Shown: positions 1 through 9,207 of the stretch, in pieces
Layout: every line of letters starts with the position of its first letter
How positions within the stretch are numbered: the stretch's first letter is position 1
DNA from: PNKC01 sp038323265
Lineage (GTDB): Bacteria; Chloroflexota; Dehalococcoidia; Tepidiformales; Tepidiformaceae
Reading direction: 5' to 3'
NCBI GenBank assembly: GCA_038323265.1
Contig: JBBQGT010000002.1
Coordinates: 1 to 64,000 of the forward strand
Length of the DNA stretch: 64,000 bases
Position numbers and translations under genes: made by a program
Notes under the pieces: model-generated
Seen by the model: the letters and a program-made list of their open reading frames with translations, nothing else
Told to the model about the DNA's origin: nothing
Database searches by the model: none

Positions 1-108
1 ACACTGACCCTTGTTGCGCGCCATCCCTAGCCCGTATAGCCCTCGGGGTGCCGAAGCCGTTCGGCTGGGCTACGCTGGCCCTGACCGGTACTGGTCGTGG
101 AGAGCCTC

Positions 109-627
109 ATGTCTGATCGCGTCATCACACCCCTCCGCGAATCCCGCGCGCCCCTGACGGATGGTCTGCGTCAGCTTTTGCTGGCCGCGTCGGCGGTCGA
201 ATCTGCGGAAATGGCCGTCGCGCTCGCCTCGCTGGAAACGGCCGTTGGCTATCTGCGCAACACTTTTTTGCCCGTTGCTGAGGCTGAGGAGTTCACGTTC
301 TACATCGCGGTCGATGGTGTGTTGGGCGCAGTTGGCGCGACGGACGTGATGAAGACGCAACACGCGAGCATCGCCGTGATGACCGAAGACCTGGGAAAAG
401 TGGTCTCGGCCGCTCGCACGGACGAGGACGTGGCGGCCTACGCCCGTTACCTGCTGCCCTTGCTGCATGGGCTCTACGCCCTCGTCCGGGCGCACCTCGA
501 AGCGGAAGATGACGTCTATCTCCCGCTGCTTGACCTGCATTTGAGCGAGTCGCAAGTCACGATGCTCGTCGATAACATCGGGCGCATCTCGGCCGTCCGC
601 CGCGACGACGCAATCGCGGGGCGGTGA
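109..627 (+). CDS. Hemerythrin-like HHE domain protein
   Basis: The 172-residue all-helical protein ends in the pattern typical of hemerythrin HHE helices: a His in the helix at LLPLLHGL, then AHLEAEDDVYLPLL with His129 and the following Glu/Asp as candidate di-iron ligands. Another His follows at KTQHAS. The first half lacks the usual leading His, so iron binding may be incomplete. I place the start at ATG 109 because GGAG lies 6 nt before it; an in-frame GTG at 97 would place that ribosome site inside the gene. No partner gene is evident. The role (oxygen, NO or iron binding) is inferred from the family only. Confidence 0.65.
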   Translation: MSDRVITPLRESRAPLTDGLRQLLLAASAVESAEMAVALASLETAVGYLRNTFLPVAEAEEFTFYIAVDGVLGAVGATDVMKTQHASIAVMTEDLGKVVSAARTDEDVAAYARYLLPLLHGLYALVRAHLEAEDDVYLPLLDLHLSESQVTMLVDNIGRISAVRRDDAIAGR

Positions 628-685
628 GCAACGGCCAGCCCAAAGCCAGTAGAATCGGCAACGGCCACACCGGCCAGGAGACCGC

Positions 686-3112
686 ATGCCCGCAGCGCTT
701 CACGGCCTTCGCGTCCTCGAAATCGCCACGGGCGTTTCAGGACCGTACTGCGGCAAACTGCTCGCAGGTCTTGGCGCCGATGTCATCAAACTCGAGTCGC
801 CGGACGGTGACCCGACGCGGTTGACCGGTCCGTTCCTCGGCGATAAGCCAGACCCCGATCGCTCCGGGCTGTTCTTGCACCTGAACACGGGCAAGCGCAA
901 TGCGGTGTTCGAGGGCCCTGGCGCGATGCTTAGCGCAGCCTTCGCCGCAGTGCTCGAAGGCGCCGATGTACTGCTCCTCTCGCTGCGACCAGCCCAACTC
1001 AAAGCTGCCAGGATCGACCTGGACGACCTTCAACGGCGATATCCCCGGCTGATCATCACCAACGTCACGACCTTTGGGATGACTGGGCCGTACGCGGACT
1101 ACCTGGGCGACGAATTGATCGCCTATGCGCTTGGCGGCTACATGATGCTCACGGGAGCGCCCGACCGCGAGCCGATCAAGGCATACGGCGACCTGATCGA
1201 GTACCAGGCCGGCGGACAGGCCGCGCTCGGAACACTGGCGGCACTGTTCGGACGCGAGCGCTCCGGGCAGGGGCAAATCGTAGATGTCTCAGCAATGGAA
1301 GCAGCGACCTTTTTGCTAGGGGGCGTGGAGCAGGAGGCCTACTTTTACGGACGCATCGCGCGGCGCAACGGCACGCGGCTGCTGGGCTTTCCGCCTGAGC
1401 ATTCGTACCCCTCCACCATTCGTCCGTGCGCGGATGGTTATGTCCACTGTCACTCGAACAACCGCTTCGCCGACCTCCTCGGCGCGCTGATCCCAGACCC
1501 TCGGCTGGCGGATCCTGATTTGCTCCGCACACCCACAGGCCACGCGGACATCATCGATGCCGCGATGGACGCCTGGCTCGCCGACAAGCGGCGCGTCGAC
1601 ATCGTCGAGCAAGCGCAGGAGCTGCGCCTACCATTCACCGAAGTGATGGAGCCCGGCGAAGTGATGGCCGAAGCACACCACAAGCATCGGAACAGCTTCG
1701 TAGAAGTGCAGCATCCTGTCGCGGGGCCAATTCGCCAACCCGGCGCGCCGTTCCGTATGTCCGAAACGCCCTGGGTGACTGGCTCAGCACCCGCCTTCTC
1801 GACGCTTTCACGAGAGCTACCAACATGGAAGGACGGACCGCTTCCTCGGGTGGAGCCAGCGCCAACGGCCGGACGACCGCTGGCCGGATACCGCATTCTC
1901 GATTTCACCAACGCGGTGGCCGGGCCGATGTCGACCTCGCTGCTCGGAGCGCTTGGCGCGGACGTGATTAAGGTCGAATCACCGAATTCCCGTCCTCGGG
2001 TTGCGGCCGGCGCTGCACCCCTCCAGGAAGGGGCCGAGGATCTCAGCTACAACCGCATAATGCTGTACAACGCGCTCAATCACTCGAAGCGCGGCATATC
2101 CCTGGACGTCGGCCGGCCAGAGGGCCGCGAAGTCTTCCTGAAGATGACCGCCAACGCCGATGCGGTTGTGCAGAACTTTTCACCGCGCGTGATGGGCAAT
2201 CTTGGGCTGGATTACGAAGCCCTGAAGGCCGCAAAGCCCGACATCATCCTCAGTTCCATGCCCGCCTTCGGGCTTTCCGGTCCGTACCGCGATCGCAGCG
2301 CCTACGGCCCTGGCGTGGATGCGATGAGTGGGCTTTGCCACCTCACGGGGTACGAAGACGGCCCGCCGATGAAGCCCGGCAACTTCTTCTGCGACCAGAA
2401 CGCGGCTGTGCTCTCGGCCTGCGCGACGATGGCCGCGCTCTGGCACGTTTCGCACGGAGGACGCGGCCAGCACATCGAACTGGCGATGATCGAGGGCGAA
2501 TTCCAGATCCTCGGCGACGCCTACATCGATTTTGCGATGAACGGGCGCGAACGGCGACGCACCGGAAACGCCCATCCCCAAATGGAACCGCACGGCGTCT
2601 TCCCGTGCGCCGGAGAAGACGCCTGGGTGGCGATCGCTGTCGAAACGGATGAACAGTGGTGTGCCATGGGGAAGGCAATCGGCCGGAGTGACCTGGCGAA
2701 CGACTCCACGCTCGCCACCCTTGGCGGCCGACAGAAGCAACGCGGCGCGATCGACGCCGCAATCTCCAGCTGGACGAGCACCCGCGATCACGTGGAGGTA
2801 CAAGACTACCTGCAGGCTGCGGGCATACCCGCCGCTGCAGTGCTCGATGTGGCCGAATTGCTCGCCAACCCACACGTTGTGGCGCGGCACGGTTTCGAAT
2901 ACGTCGCCGTCCCAAACGTTGGACCAACGCCCTACCCGCGGCCGGCGTTCGTCCTCTCGGGCACGCCGACGCCTCTGACGCTTCATGCGCCAGCCTTCGC
3001 CCAGGACAACGCAGCCGTCATGGGGGAGGTCGCTGGAATCGACGCAGACGTTCTCGCCGCCCTCGAAACGAAACGTATCATTTCACCCGTGCCACTCGGC
3101 AGCGGGCACTAA
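686..3112 (+). CDS. Tandem family III CoA-transferase (CaiB/BaiF, two domains fused)
   Basis: At 808 residues this protein is twice the usual length and carries two CaiB/BaiF domains, about 1-390 and 400-800. Each starts with a GLRVLEIATGVSGPYCGKLL-like segment (second copy GYRILDFTNAVAGPMSTSLL). Family III enzymes move CoA between carboxylic acids through an aspartyl-CoA mixed anhydride. The candidate catalytic Asp is present in both halves: Asp169 in GDLIEYQAG and Asp570 in FCDQNAA. A good ribosome site (AGGAG, 5 nt) precedes the ATG. An enoyl-CoA hydratase-like gene follows 11 nt downstream and an acyl-CoA dehydrogenase lies beyond, so a role in activating an organic acid for degradation is likely. 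The substrate is unknown. Confidence 0.88.
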   Translation: MPAALHGLRVLEIATGVSGPYCGKLLAGLGADVIKLESPDGDPTRLTGPFLGDKPDPDRSGLFLHLNTGKRNAVFEGPGAMLSAAFAAVLEGADVLLLSLRPAQLKAARIDLDDLQRRYPRLIITNVTTFGMTGPYADYLGDELIAYALGGYMMLTGAPDREPIKAYGDLIEYQAGGQAALGTLAALFGRERSGQGQIVDVSAMEAATFLLGGVEQEAYFYGRIARRNGTRLLGFPPEHSYPSTIRPCADGYVHCHSNNRFADLLGALIPDPRLADPDLLRTPTGHADIIDAAMDAWLADKRRVDIVEQAQELRLPFTEVMEPGEVMAEAHHKHRNSFVEVQHPVAGPIRQPGAPFRMSETPWVTGSAPAFSTLSRELPTWKDGPLPRVEPAPTAGRPLAGYRILDFTNAVAGPMSTSLLGALGADVIKVESPNSRPRVAAGAAPLQEGAEDLSYNRIMLYNALNHSKRGISLDVGRPEGREVFLKMTANADAVVQNFSPRVMGNLGLDYEALKAAKPDIILSSMPAFGLSGPYRDRSAYGPGVDAMSGLCHLTGYEDGPPMKPGNFFCDQNAAVLSACATMAALWHVSHGGRGQHIELAMIEGEFQILGDAYIDFAMNGRERRRTGNAHPQMEPHGVFPCAGEDAWVAIAVETDEQWCAMGKAIGRSDLANDSTLATLGGRQKQRGAIDAAISSWTSTRDHVEVQDYLQAAGIPAAAVLDVAELLANPHVVARHGFEYVAVPNVGPTPYPRPAFVLSGTPTPLTLHAPAFAQDNAAVMGEVAGIDADVLAALETKRIISPVPLGSGH

Positions 3113-3123
3113 CAGGAGCAGCC

Positions 3124-3885
3124 ATGTCTCGAGTCCTCACCGAATCGACCGGCGCTGTGCGCACGGTCACGCTCAACCGTCCAGAAAAGCGCAACGCGCT
3201 CGACAGCCAGATGCTTGAAGAGCTTGCTGCGGCCTTCGCAGTCAGCCCGGCGCCAGAGGAACGGGTGGTTGTTATACGTTCGACCGGAACCGTCTTCTGT
3301 GCCGGCCTGGACCTGCGCGAGCGCATCGGTGGCGCTGCGGTCGGCGGCGCCAGCCCCATCGAGGGCGTCCTGCACGCCGTGGAACACTACCCGTTGCCCG
3401 TGGTCGCCGTGGTCCAAGGAGACGCCATTGCCGGCGGGAACGAACTGGCGCTGCACTGTGACTTTGTGGTGGCGTCGACCGCCGCCTCGTTCGGGATGTC
3501 CTTGGCCCAAATTGGCCTTGCGCCGACCTGGTTCCTGGCCAAGAAGTTGCTGGAAGTCGCAGGCCCGGTGGCCACTCGAGAAGTGCTGTTGTTAGGCAAT
3601 CCGCTGACGGCGAGTCGGATGTTCGAACTCGGGATCATCGCCCGGATCGCCGCCCCAGAAGAACTGAATGGCGCAGCGGCGGAGGTCATCGATCGTCTCG
3701 CGCGCAACGCGCCGCTCTCGCTGAAGGCGATGAAGGCCCTGCTCGTGCGCGAGATGAAGTTCCGCGACTCCATCCCGCACAGCGATATCGACGCGCTTGT
3801 CGACTCCACCCGAACGAGCACCGACGCTCGTGAAGGGATTGCGGCCCGCCTTGAAAAGCGCGCACCGGCGTTCGAGGGACGATGA
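3124..3885 (+). CDS. Enoyl-CoA hydratase/isomerase family protein
   Basis: A 253-residue crotonase-fold protein. Visible motifs are LNRPEKRNALD near the N-terminus, the CoA-binding FCAGLDL and the oxyanion-hole region VVQGDAIAGGNELALHCD. The first catalytic Glu of hydratases (in GNELA) is present. At the position of the second Glu (normally FGxPE) the sequence reads FGMSLAQIG, so that Glu appears replaced by Leu. This argues against a standard hydratase and for an isomerase, hydrolase or lyase activity. The start has AGGAG 5 nt upstream. It follows the tandem CoA-transferase by 11 nt and is probably co-transcribed with it. Confidence 0.82.
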   Translation: MSRVLTESTGAVRTVTLNRPEKRNALDSQMLEELAAAFAVSPAPEERVVVIRSTGTVFCAGLDLRERIGGAAVGGASPIEGVLHAVEHYPLPVVAVVQGDAIAGGNELALHCDFVVASTAASFGMSLAQIGLAPTWFLAKKLLEVAGPVATREVLLLGNPLTASRMFELGIIARIAAPEELNGAAAEVIDRLARNAPLSLKAMKALLVREMKFRDSIPHSDIDALVDSTRTSTDAREGIAARLEKRAPAFEGR

Positions 3886-3910
3886 AATCGTTCGACCACC
3901 GGCAATCTCG

Positions 3911-3916
3911 TAGACT
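3911..3916 (+). promoter_or_regulatory. Candidate -10 (TAGACT) for leaderless GTG gene
   Basis: TAGACT lies 9 nt before the GTG start of the next gene and no Shine-Dalgarno is seen between them. This is the TANNNT spacing expected for a transcript that starts at or beside the initiation codon. Confidence 0.4.
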
Positions 3917-3925
3917 GCGTCCACT

Positions 3926-4252
3926 GTGAACCTTCGACTCTCTAAGCCCTGGCTCGACTTCGACGCCGAGACGCTCTCGCGGGTGCCGGGCCAGCTCGGC
4001 GTCTTCCAACTGGCAGACGCTGGCGGCGATGTGCTTTACATCGGCTACGCCGGCGGAAAGTCGCTCTTCGGCCTGCGCAGCGAATTGCAAAGCCACATGG
4101 ACGCGGAAGGCGCCGTCAGCTTTCGCTTCGAAGTGAACATGCAGTACCTGACCCGCTACAAAGAACTGCTAATGCTGCACAAAGCGGACCACTCTCGGCT
4201 GCCAGCATTAAACGCTCTCGAGCCGCCAGTCCGCCTCGGGCGGCTTGGCTAA
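3926..4252 (+). CDS. Small GIY-YIG-like protein
   Basis: A 108-residue protein with LGVFQLADAGG followed by DVLYIGYAGG and a basic/hydrophobic helix. This resembles the beginning of the GIY-YIG nuclease fold (GIY about residue 25, YIG about residue 38). The later catalytic Glu and full domain are not obvious, so nuclease activity is doubtful. It starts with GTG at the end of a likely leaderless promoter and ends 10 nt before the acyl-CoA dehydrogenase. I do not recognise a specific function. Confidence 0.6.
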   Translation: MNLRLSKPWLDFDAETLSRVPGQLGVFQLADAGGDVLYIGYAGGKSLFGLRSELQSHMDAEGAVSFRFEVNMQYLTRYKELLMLHKADHSRLPALNALEPPVRLGRLG

Positions 4253-4262
4253 AGGAACACGA

Positions 4263-5429
4263 ATGGACCTCGAACTCAGCGAAGAACAGCGCATCATCGT
4301 CGAAACCGTCCGGCGCTTTGTGCGCGACGAAATCGTCCCACTTGAAGCAGACCTGGACCCGGACGGGTCAGCTCTGGAACCGGCCGACCAGGAGCGGCTT
4401 GTCGCCAAGACGAAGGCGATGGGCTTCTACGGCCTGGACATCCCGCCTGCTTACGGCGGCCCGGATATCGACATCATGACGCGGACGCTGATGGCGATTG
4501 AGATGGCGCAGCACCGTGCCGGACTGTACGCGCCCTGCTACGGCGTGTTCGGCGGCGCGGGGCTGGCGCAGCTCTTCGAAGCGAACGAGGACCAGAAGCA
4601 GCGCTACCTTTATCCCACCCTACGCGGTGAGAAACACGGCTTTTTCGGCCTGACCGAGCCCTCAGGCGGCAGCGACCCGGCTCGGGCAATTCAGACGGCG
4701 GCGGTGAAGGACGGCGACGACTGGGTGATCAACGGCGGCAAGATCTTCATCAGCGGCGCCGATGTCGCGGACTACGGGATCATTTTCGCGCGCACTGACA
4801 AGGCTGGTGGGCGCAACGGCATCACCTGCTTCATCGTCGATGCGGACGCGCCCGGCTTCCACGTGCGACGCATTGTCCACACCTTGCGTTCGACCAGCTA
4901 CGCCACCGAACTACAATTCGAAGACATGCGCATCCCGGCGACGAACGTGCTCGGCGAAGTGAACAAGGGTTTTGCCGTGGCGAATGACCGGCTGACGCGG
5001 CAGCGCATTCCGTATTCAGCGGGCTGCATCGGAGTGGCCGTCAAGGCCCAGGAGATGGCGATCGCCTATGCGAACCAGCGCGAAACATTCGGCGACCTGC
5101 TGGCTACTCGCCAGGGCATCCAGTGGATGATTGTGGACAACGAGATCGACATCCGCACGAGCCGGTGGCTGACGCTCGCCGCTGCGGACAAAGCAAATCG
5201 CGGAGAGCCTTACCGGACAGAAGCGGCAATGGCGAAGCTGGTCGCCAGCGAAGCCGGGGGCCGGGTGGTTGACCGGGCGATGCAGATTCACGGCGGCTAC
5301 GGTATGACCAAAGACCTGCCGCTCGAACGCTGGTACCGCGAGATCCGTATTCGGCGCGTGGGCGAGGGGCCGAGCGAAGTACAGCGCCTGATCATGGCGC
5401 GAGATTTGCTCGGCGGCTCGTTCCACTAA
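4263..5429 (+). CDS. Acyl-CoA dehydrogenase
   Basis: A 388-residue FAD enzyme that introduces an alpha,beta double bond into acyl-CoA and passes electrons to ETF. The N-terminal helical domain (MDLELSEEQRIIVETV), the middle strand motif GFFGLTEPSGGSDP and the C-terminal QIHGGYGMTKDLPLERWYRE are typical. Glu368 in GEGPSEVQ matches the catalytic base position of the MCAD class. An in-frame TTG at 4245 exists, but ATG 4263 has AAAGGAA 5 nt upstream and gives the normal family N-terminus. It belongs with the CoA-transferase/hydratase genes upstream. Chain-length specificity cannot be read from the sequence. Confidence 0.93.
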   Translation: MDLELSEEQRIIVETVRRFVRDEIVPLEADLDPDGSALEPADQERLVAKTKAMGFYGLDIPPAYGGPDIDIMTRTLMAIEMAQHRAGLYAPCYGVFGGAGLAQLFEANEDQKQRYLYPTLRGEKHGFFGLTEPSGGSDPARAIQTAAVKDGDDWVINGGKIFISGADVADYGIIFARTDKAGGRNGITCFIVDADAPGFHVRRIVHTLRSTSYATELQFEDMRIPATNVLGEVNKGFAVANDRLTRQRIPYSAGCIGVAVKAQEMAIAYANQRETFGDLLATRQGIQWMIVDNEIDIRTSRWLTLAAADKANRGEPYRTEAAMAKLVASEAGGRVVDRAMQIHGGYGMTKDLPLERWYREIRIRRVGEGPSEVQRLIMARDLLGGSFH

Positions 5430-5435
5430 CTCACC

Positions 5436-7481
5436 TTAGGAGGCCTGGCGGCTCTCCGCATTGGCAACCACGGTGAAACGCAGCATGGTCGTGCCGACGC
5501 CAACCATGGCGCCCTCTGTGAGCATGCCTGAGCGCGTCTCTTCGCCGTTCAGCGTCATCGCGCAACTCGGCGTCGAGGCGAAGATCTCACCTGTTGGCGT
5601 GACCAGGAAGTGCGTTTCTTGGACATCCTTGTCGTTCAGCTTCACGGTGCAGAACTTCCCTTGCCCAACGAGCACGCGCGTACCGGAGAGCGAAAACTTC
5701 GTGCCGGCGCCTGCTCCGCTGACGATTTCGAGCAAACCCCAAACGCGTTCCGGTCCGGGGCTCACGGCAGGAGGCGTTTCAGCCCTGGGCCGATCCACCC
5801 GGTGAGCGTCGGCCCACTTGATGAGCCGTTCTGGGGCGTCCGCCATGACAAGCGTCCCGCGACGCTCTCGAGCTTGCCCCATGAACGTCCAACCACCGTA
5901 GCCAAGGGCAGCGAGCAAGGCGAGCGCGACCAAGGCAAAAACCAGGTACTTGGGAGCGTTGGAGGTTTCGCCCGGCGCTCTTGGGCCGGCGAAATCAAAC
6001 GTTTGCGAGGTCTTTAGTCCGTTGCTCTCAGCAACAAGGGAGAGTGTGTGAGCGCCATCGGCGAATCCGTCTTTTGCCAACGTGAACTCGTAAGGCGCGG
6101 CCGAATCTGCCTCAAGCTCTTTGCCATCTACCACGTATCGAACGGTTGGGATGACGCCCGGCTGGGCCTGGACGGTGACCTTGACAAGGTCGCCAGGATG
6201 CAACTCGATGACGCCGGCGGGGTCGGTGATCTTCGGCGCGAGTGCGATGACCTTGAATGTCGTCTCGATCATGTTTGACGGGTCCGCCGGGTCGAATTGG
6301 GCGCGGAGGATGTGGGGTTTCGTTGGGTCGAGTTTCGCTGGATCGAGATCGATTGCCCGCTTGTCAGCGGCAGTCGACGTTACTGGCTGTCCGTCCAAGA
6401 GGATTGTCGGGCTCGAACCTGTCGGCGCATTCGTCACTCGCGCGGTCGTCCGGACGTTCAGATCTGTGCCGATGCCGCTGAACGCAGGCAGAAGGACGGG
6501 GGCGACCGGGACGGTGGGCACAGCCACCGTAGTGCTGAAACTGCCCTGGCCGCTCCCGCCGTTGCTCGTCACGGTGACCGTGTGCGAGCCAGTCGCCAGG
6601 CCCTCCGGCAGCGCCACCTTCAAATTGTATTGCAGCCGCAGACGGTCCGACAGCCGCGTGTAGAGTTGCGAAACTTCGGAACCGTTGGAAGCGGAGATGT
6701 ACTGTCCGCCGGAGTTATCGGCCAGAGCCTGGAGGAAGGTCACGTCCGCTTCCTTGCCGATACCAACCACGAAAAGCGGGGCGCCACCGGTAGCGGCGGC
6801 GTTGAGGGCCATGGTCCGGCTGATGAGGCCGGAGGCTCCCCCGAACTCCTCGCCTACGCGCCCGCCGCCTTCGGTTACCAGGACGATCACCTTCTGAGGC
6901 TGTGGAGCTGCTTTGGCGTAGTCCACCGACTGAACGACTGCTGCGTAAAGCGCCGTCCGCCCGCGCGGGACCACGCCGTTTACGCCAACGATGAGCGCCG
7001 TCTGGTCACTCGTTGGCTTGACCACCTGCGTCACCGCTGTGGAGATCGTCACGAGCGTGGCTTCATCGGATGGCCGCAAAGAGCGGATGAGCTGGGTGAA
7101 GGCGTCCTTTGACCCGCTAATCGACGTGGGACTCATGGTGTTGCTGATGTCCATGACTAGCACCATGCCCAGGGGCATCGCAGAATCGGCGCTCGTGTCG
7201 ATGCTCGTGCCGGAAACGGGCTGGCCATCGACCTGGACGGTGAACGAATCTGCCCTCAGGCCAGTAACCGGACGCCCTGCACTATCGGAAACGGTCACGA
7301 GAGCAGACAACGTGCCACGGTCAACGGTAACGCCGCCTACGCTGACCTTGGGCGCGGTCTGCGCCGAAGCCGTGCCGGCGAGGACTAAGGCGAACGCGAA
7401 GGCGCAAGCCCAACCGAGCGCCAGCCGCCGAAGGACAGGTTGGCCCGTCCCGGATCGTCGAACGTGATTTTTCAGCGTCAT
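5436..7481 (-). CDS. Membrane-anchored VWA-FHA protein
   Basis: A 681-residue protein with an N-terminal signal/anchor (about 15-40), a von Willebrand factor A domain (about 100-290), a central beta-rich region, one transmembrane segment (about 512-534) and a cytoplasmic C-terminal FHA-like domain (about 580-675). The VWA MIDAS loop reads VMDISNTMS, with Asp111 as first metal ligand. The FHA core is VLVGQGKFCTVKLNDKDVQETHF. FHA domains bind phosphothreonine, so the protein may link an outside adhesion or sensing module to inside Ser/Thr kinase signalling. No kinase gene is in the window. It ends convergently, 6 nt from the acyl-CoA dehydrogenase gene. Confidence 0.8.
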   Translation of the reverse strand: MTLKNHVRRSGTGQPVLRRLALGWACAFAFALVLAGTASAQTAPKVSVGGVTVDRGTLSALVTVSDSAGRPVTGLRADSFTVQVDGQPVSGTSIDTSADSAMPLGMVLVMDISNTMSPTSISGSKDAFTQLIRSLRPSDEATLVTISTAVTQVVKPTSDQTALIVGVNGVVPRGRTALYAAVVQSVDYAKAAPQPQKVIVLVTEGGGRVGEEFGGASGLISRTMALNAAATGGAPLFVVGIGKEADVTFLQALADNSGGQYISASNGSEVSQLYTRLSDRLRLQYNLKVALPEGLATGSHTVTVTSNGGSGQGSFSTTVAVPTVPVAPVLLPAFSGIGTDLNVRTTARVTNAPTGSSPTILLDGQPVTSTAADKRAIDLDPAKLDPTKPHILRAQFDPADPSNMIETTFKVIALAPKITDPAGVIELHPGDLVKVTVQAQPGVIPTVRYVVDGKELEADSAAPYEFTLAKDGFADGAHTLSLVAESNGLKTSQTFDFAGPRAPGETSNAPKYLVFALVALALLAALGYGGWTFMGQARERRGTLVMADAPERLIKWADAHRVDRPRAETPPAVSPGPERVWGLLEIVSGAGAGTKFSLSGTRVLVGQGKFCTVKLNDKDVQETHFLVTPTGEIFASTPSCAMTLNGEETRSGMLTEGAMVGVGTTMLRFTVVANAESRQAS

Positions 7482-7705
7482 AGCGGGCCATCCAGTCCTG
7501 TCTCGAAGCGGAGGAACGGAATCACCGACGGATCGAGTTGAGTCGCACCGAAGCCATCGAACGCTCGCTCCCTAACCGCGACCCATCTCCCCGTCGGCAG
7601 AACACGGTCCACCTACACTTAAGCGTCGGCTGATCGCGGCAAAACTCAAGGGCGAAAACTCAGTCAAGCGTTGGGGGGGCTCTCCGCCCGGTCGCCCGAG
7701 TCCAC
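7482..7705. other. Intergenic region, fumC to VWA-FHA gene
   Basis: This 224-nt gap holds no convincing gene. It should contain the 3' end of the fumC transcript and the promoter of the VWA-FHA gene. I see no clear terminator hairpin or consensus promoter. Confidence 0.5.
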
Positions 7706-9121
7706 CTATCCCTGGTTGCGGATGTCCCCGGTCATGCGCCCCGCGTCGAGAATCGAAGCCAGCTCCTCGGCGCTGATGCCGGTTTCGGCGAGCGCCACTT
7801 CGCGAATGGTCCGGCCCGAACGGAAAGCCTCGTTTGCGAGTTCCGCGGTTCGTTCGTAGCCGATAACGTTAGCCAACGGGGTGGCGATGCTGAGGCCGCG
7901 CTCGACCATTCCGGGGCCGTTCTCGGTAGCGGACAAGCCGTCAACGCACTTCTCGGCAAGCACGCGCGAGGCGTTCGCCAACAGCTGAATCGAATTCAAG
8001 AGGTTGTAGCCGGCGACGGGCATCATGGTGTTCAGTTCGAAAAAGCCCCATTGGCCGGACATCGCGATTGTGGCGTCGTTCCCCACGACCTGCGCGGCGA
8101 CCATGATCACGCTCTCGGGGATGACCGGGTTGACCTTCCCAGGCATGATCGAGCTCCCTGGCTGCAAGGCGGGCAATGCCAACTCGTACAGCCCGGCGCG
8201 CGGCCCGCTGCCCATGAGGCGTATGTCGTTCGCGATCTTCACGAGCGAAATGGCCACAGTACGGAGGTGTCCGCTGGCCTCCACGACGGCGTCGATGGTC
8301 GACTGCGCCTGAAAGTGATTCGTAGTCTCCACGACCTGGACCTTCAATGCTTCGCGGACGTAGGCGAGCGTCCGTCCGGCGAACTCCTGGTGGGTGTTTA
8401 CGCCGGTGCCAACGGCCGTGCCGCCCAGGGCCACCTCGCGCAGCACCTCGCCTGCCGCCGTTACCCGGCGACGGCTACGTTCGGCCTGGCCGGCGTAGCC
8501 ACGAAACTCCTGGCCGAGGCGGATCGGCGTGGCGTCCATCAAGTGCGTGCGCCCTGTCTTAATCACATCGCGAAACTCGGCAGACTTGGCCTGGAGGGAC
8601 GATTCCAGCGTATACAGCGCGGGCAGCAACTTTAGCCGCATTTCCACGATCGCGGCGACGTGGATCGCCGTCGGGATCACATCGTTGGAGGACTGACCAC
8701 GGTTCACATGGTCGTTTGGATGCACCGGCTGGTTCGAACCCTTGCCACCGCCGCCGAGGATTTCGTTTGCTCGGTTGGCGATGACTTCGTTCGCGTTCAT
8801 GTTCGTCGAAGTGCCTGAGCCGGTCTGGTAAACGTCAACGATGAATTCGCTGTCCCACTGCCCGCTGGCCACCTCGCCAGCCGCCTGGACAATCGCCTCG
8901 GCCTTGTCCGCGTCTAGCAGGCCAAGGTCGCGATTGGCCTTGGCCGCGGCCTGCTTAATCGTCCCCAGTGCCTGGATGAAGCTTCTTTGTAAGCGGCGGT
9001 CGCTGATCGGGAAGTTGGCGGCGGCACGAGCGGTGTCTATGCCGAAATATGCCTCCACTGGGACTTGGTAGTCGCCCAGCGCGTCGTGTTCGGTGCGAGT
9101 CGATTGTTGTTCGGATGCCAT
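7706..9121 (-). CDS. fumC: Fumarate hydratase, class II
   Basis: A 471-residue iron-independent fumarase that hydrates fumarate to malate in the TCA cycle. The aspartase/fumarase signature GSSIMPGKVNP is present, together with SSNDVIPTAIHVAA and the TGRTHLMDATP active-site segment. Length is normal for the class. The ATG at 9121 has no Shine-Dalgarno, but TACAGT sits 6 nt upstream, so the mRNA is probably leaderless. mdh and sucC elsewhere in the window serve the same cycle. Confidence 0.96.
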   Translation of the reverse strand: MASEQQSTRTEHDALGDYQVPVEAYFGIDTARAAANFPISDRRLQRSFIQALGTIKQAAAKANRDLGLLDADKAEAIVQAAGEVASGQWDSEFIVDVYQTGSGTSTNMNANEVIANRANEILGGGGKGSNQPVHPNDHVNRGQSSNDVIPTAIHVAAIVEMRLKLLPALYTLESSLQAKSAEFRDVIKTGRTHLMDATPIRLGQEFRGYAGQAERSRRRVTAAGEVLREVALGGTAVGTGVNTHQEFAGRTLAYVREALKVQVVETTNHFQAQSTIDAVVEASGHLRTVAISLVKIANDIRLMGSGPRAGLYELALPALQPGSSIMPGKVNPVIPESVIMVAAQVVGNDATIAMSGQWGFFELNTMMPVAGYNLLNSIQLLANASRVLAEKCVDGLSATENGPGMVERGLSIATPLANVIGYERTAELANEAFRSGRTIREVALAETGISAEELASILDAGRMTGDIRNQG

Positions 9122-9127
9122 GCGTCC

Positions 9128-9133
9128 ACTGTA
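9128..9133 (-). promoter_or_regulatory. Candidate -10 (TACAGT) of leaderless fumC
   Basis: Reading on the minus strand, TACAGT ends 6 nt before the fumC ATG. There is no Shine-Dalgarno, so the transcript probably begins at the start codon. Confidence 0.45.
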
Positions 9134-9162
9134 CGCCCGCGGCGGCAGATGGGCGGGACGCG

Positions 9163-9185
9163 AAAAAGGCGCTCTTGCGAGCGCC
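9163..9185 (-). terminator. Intrinsic terminator of infC-rpmI-rplT
   Basis: On the minus strand a perfect 7-bp stem (GGCGCTC/GAGCGCC) with a 4-nt loop is followed directly by five T residues. It begins about 22 nt after the rplT stop codon. Confidence 0.85.
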
Positions 9186-9207
9186 CTTCAATGATCTTTA
9201 GGTGGGA

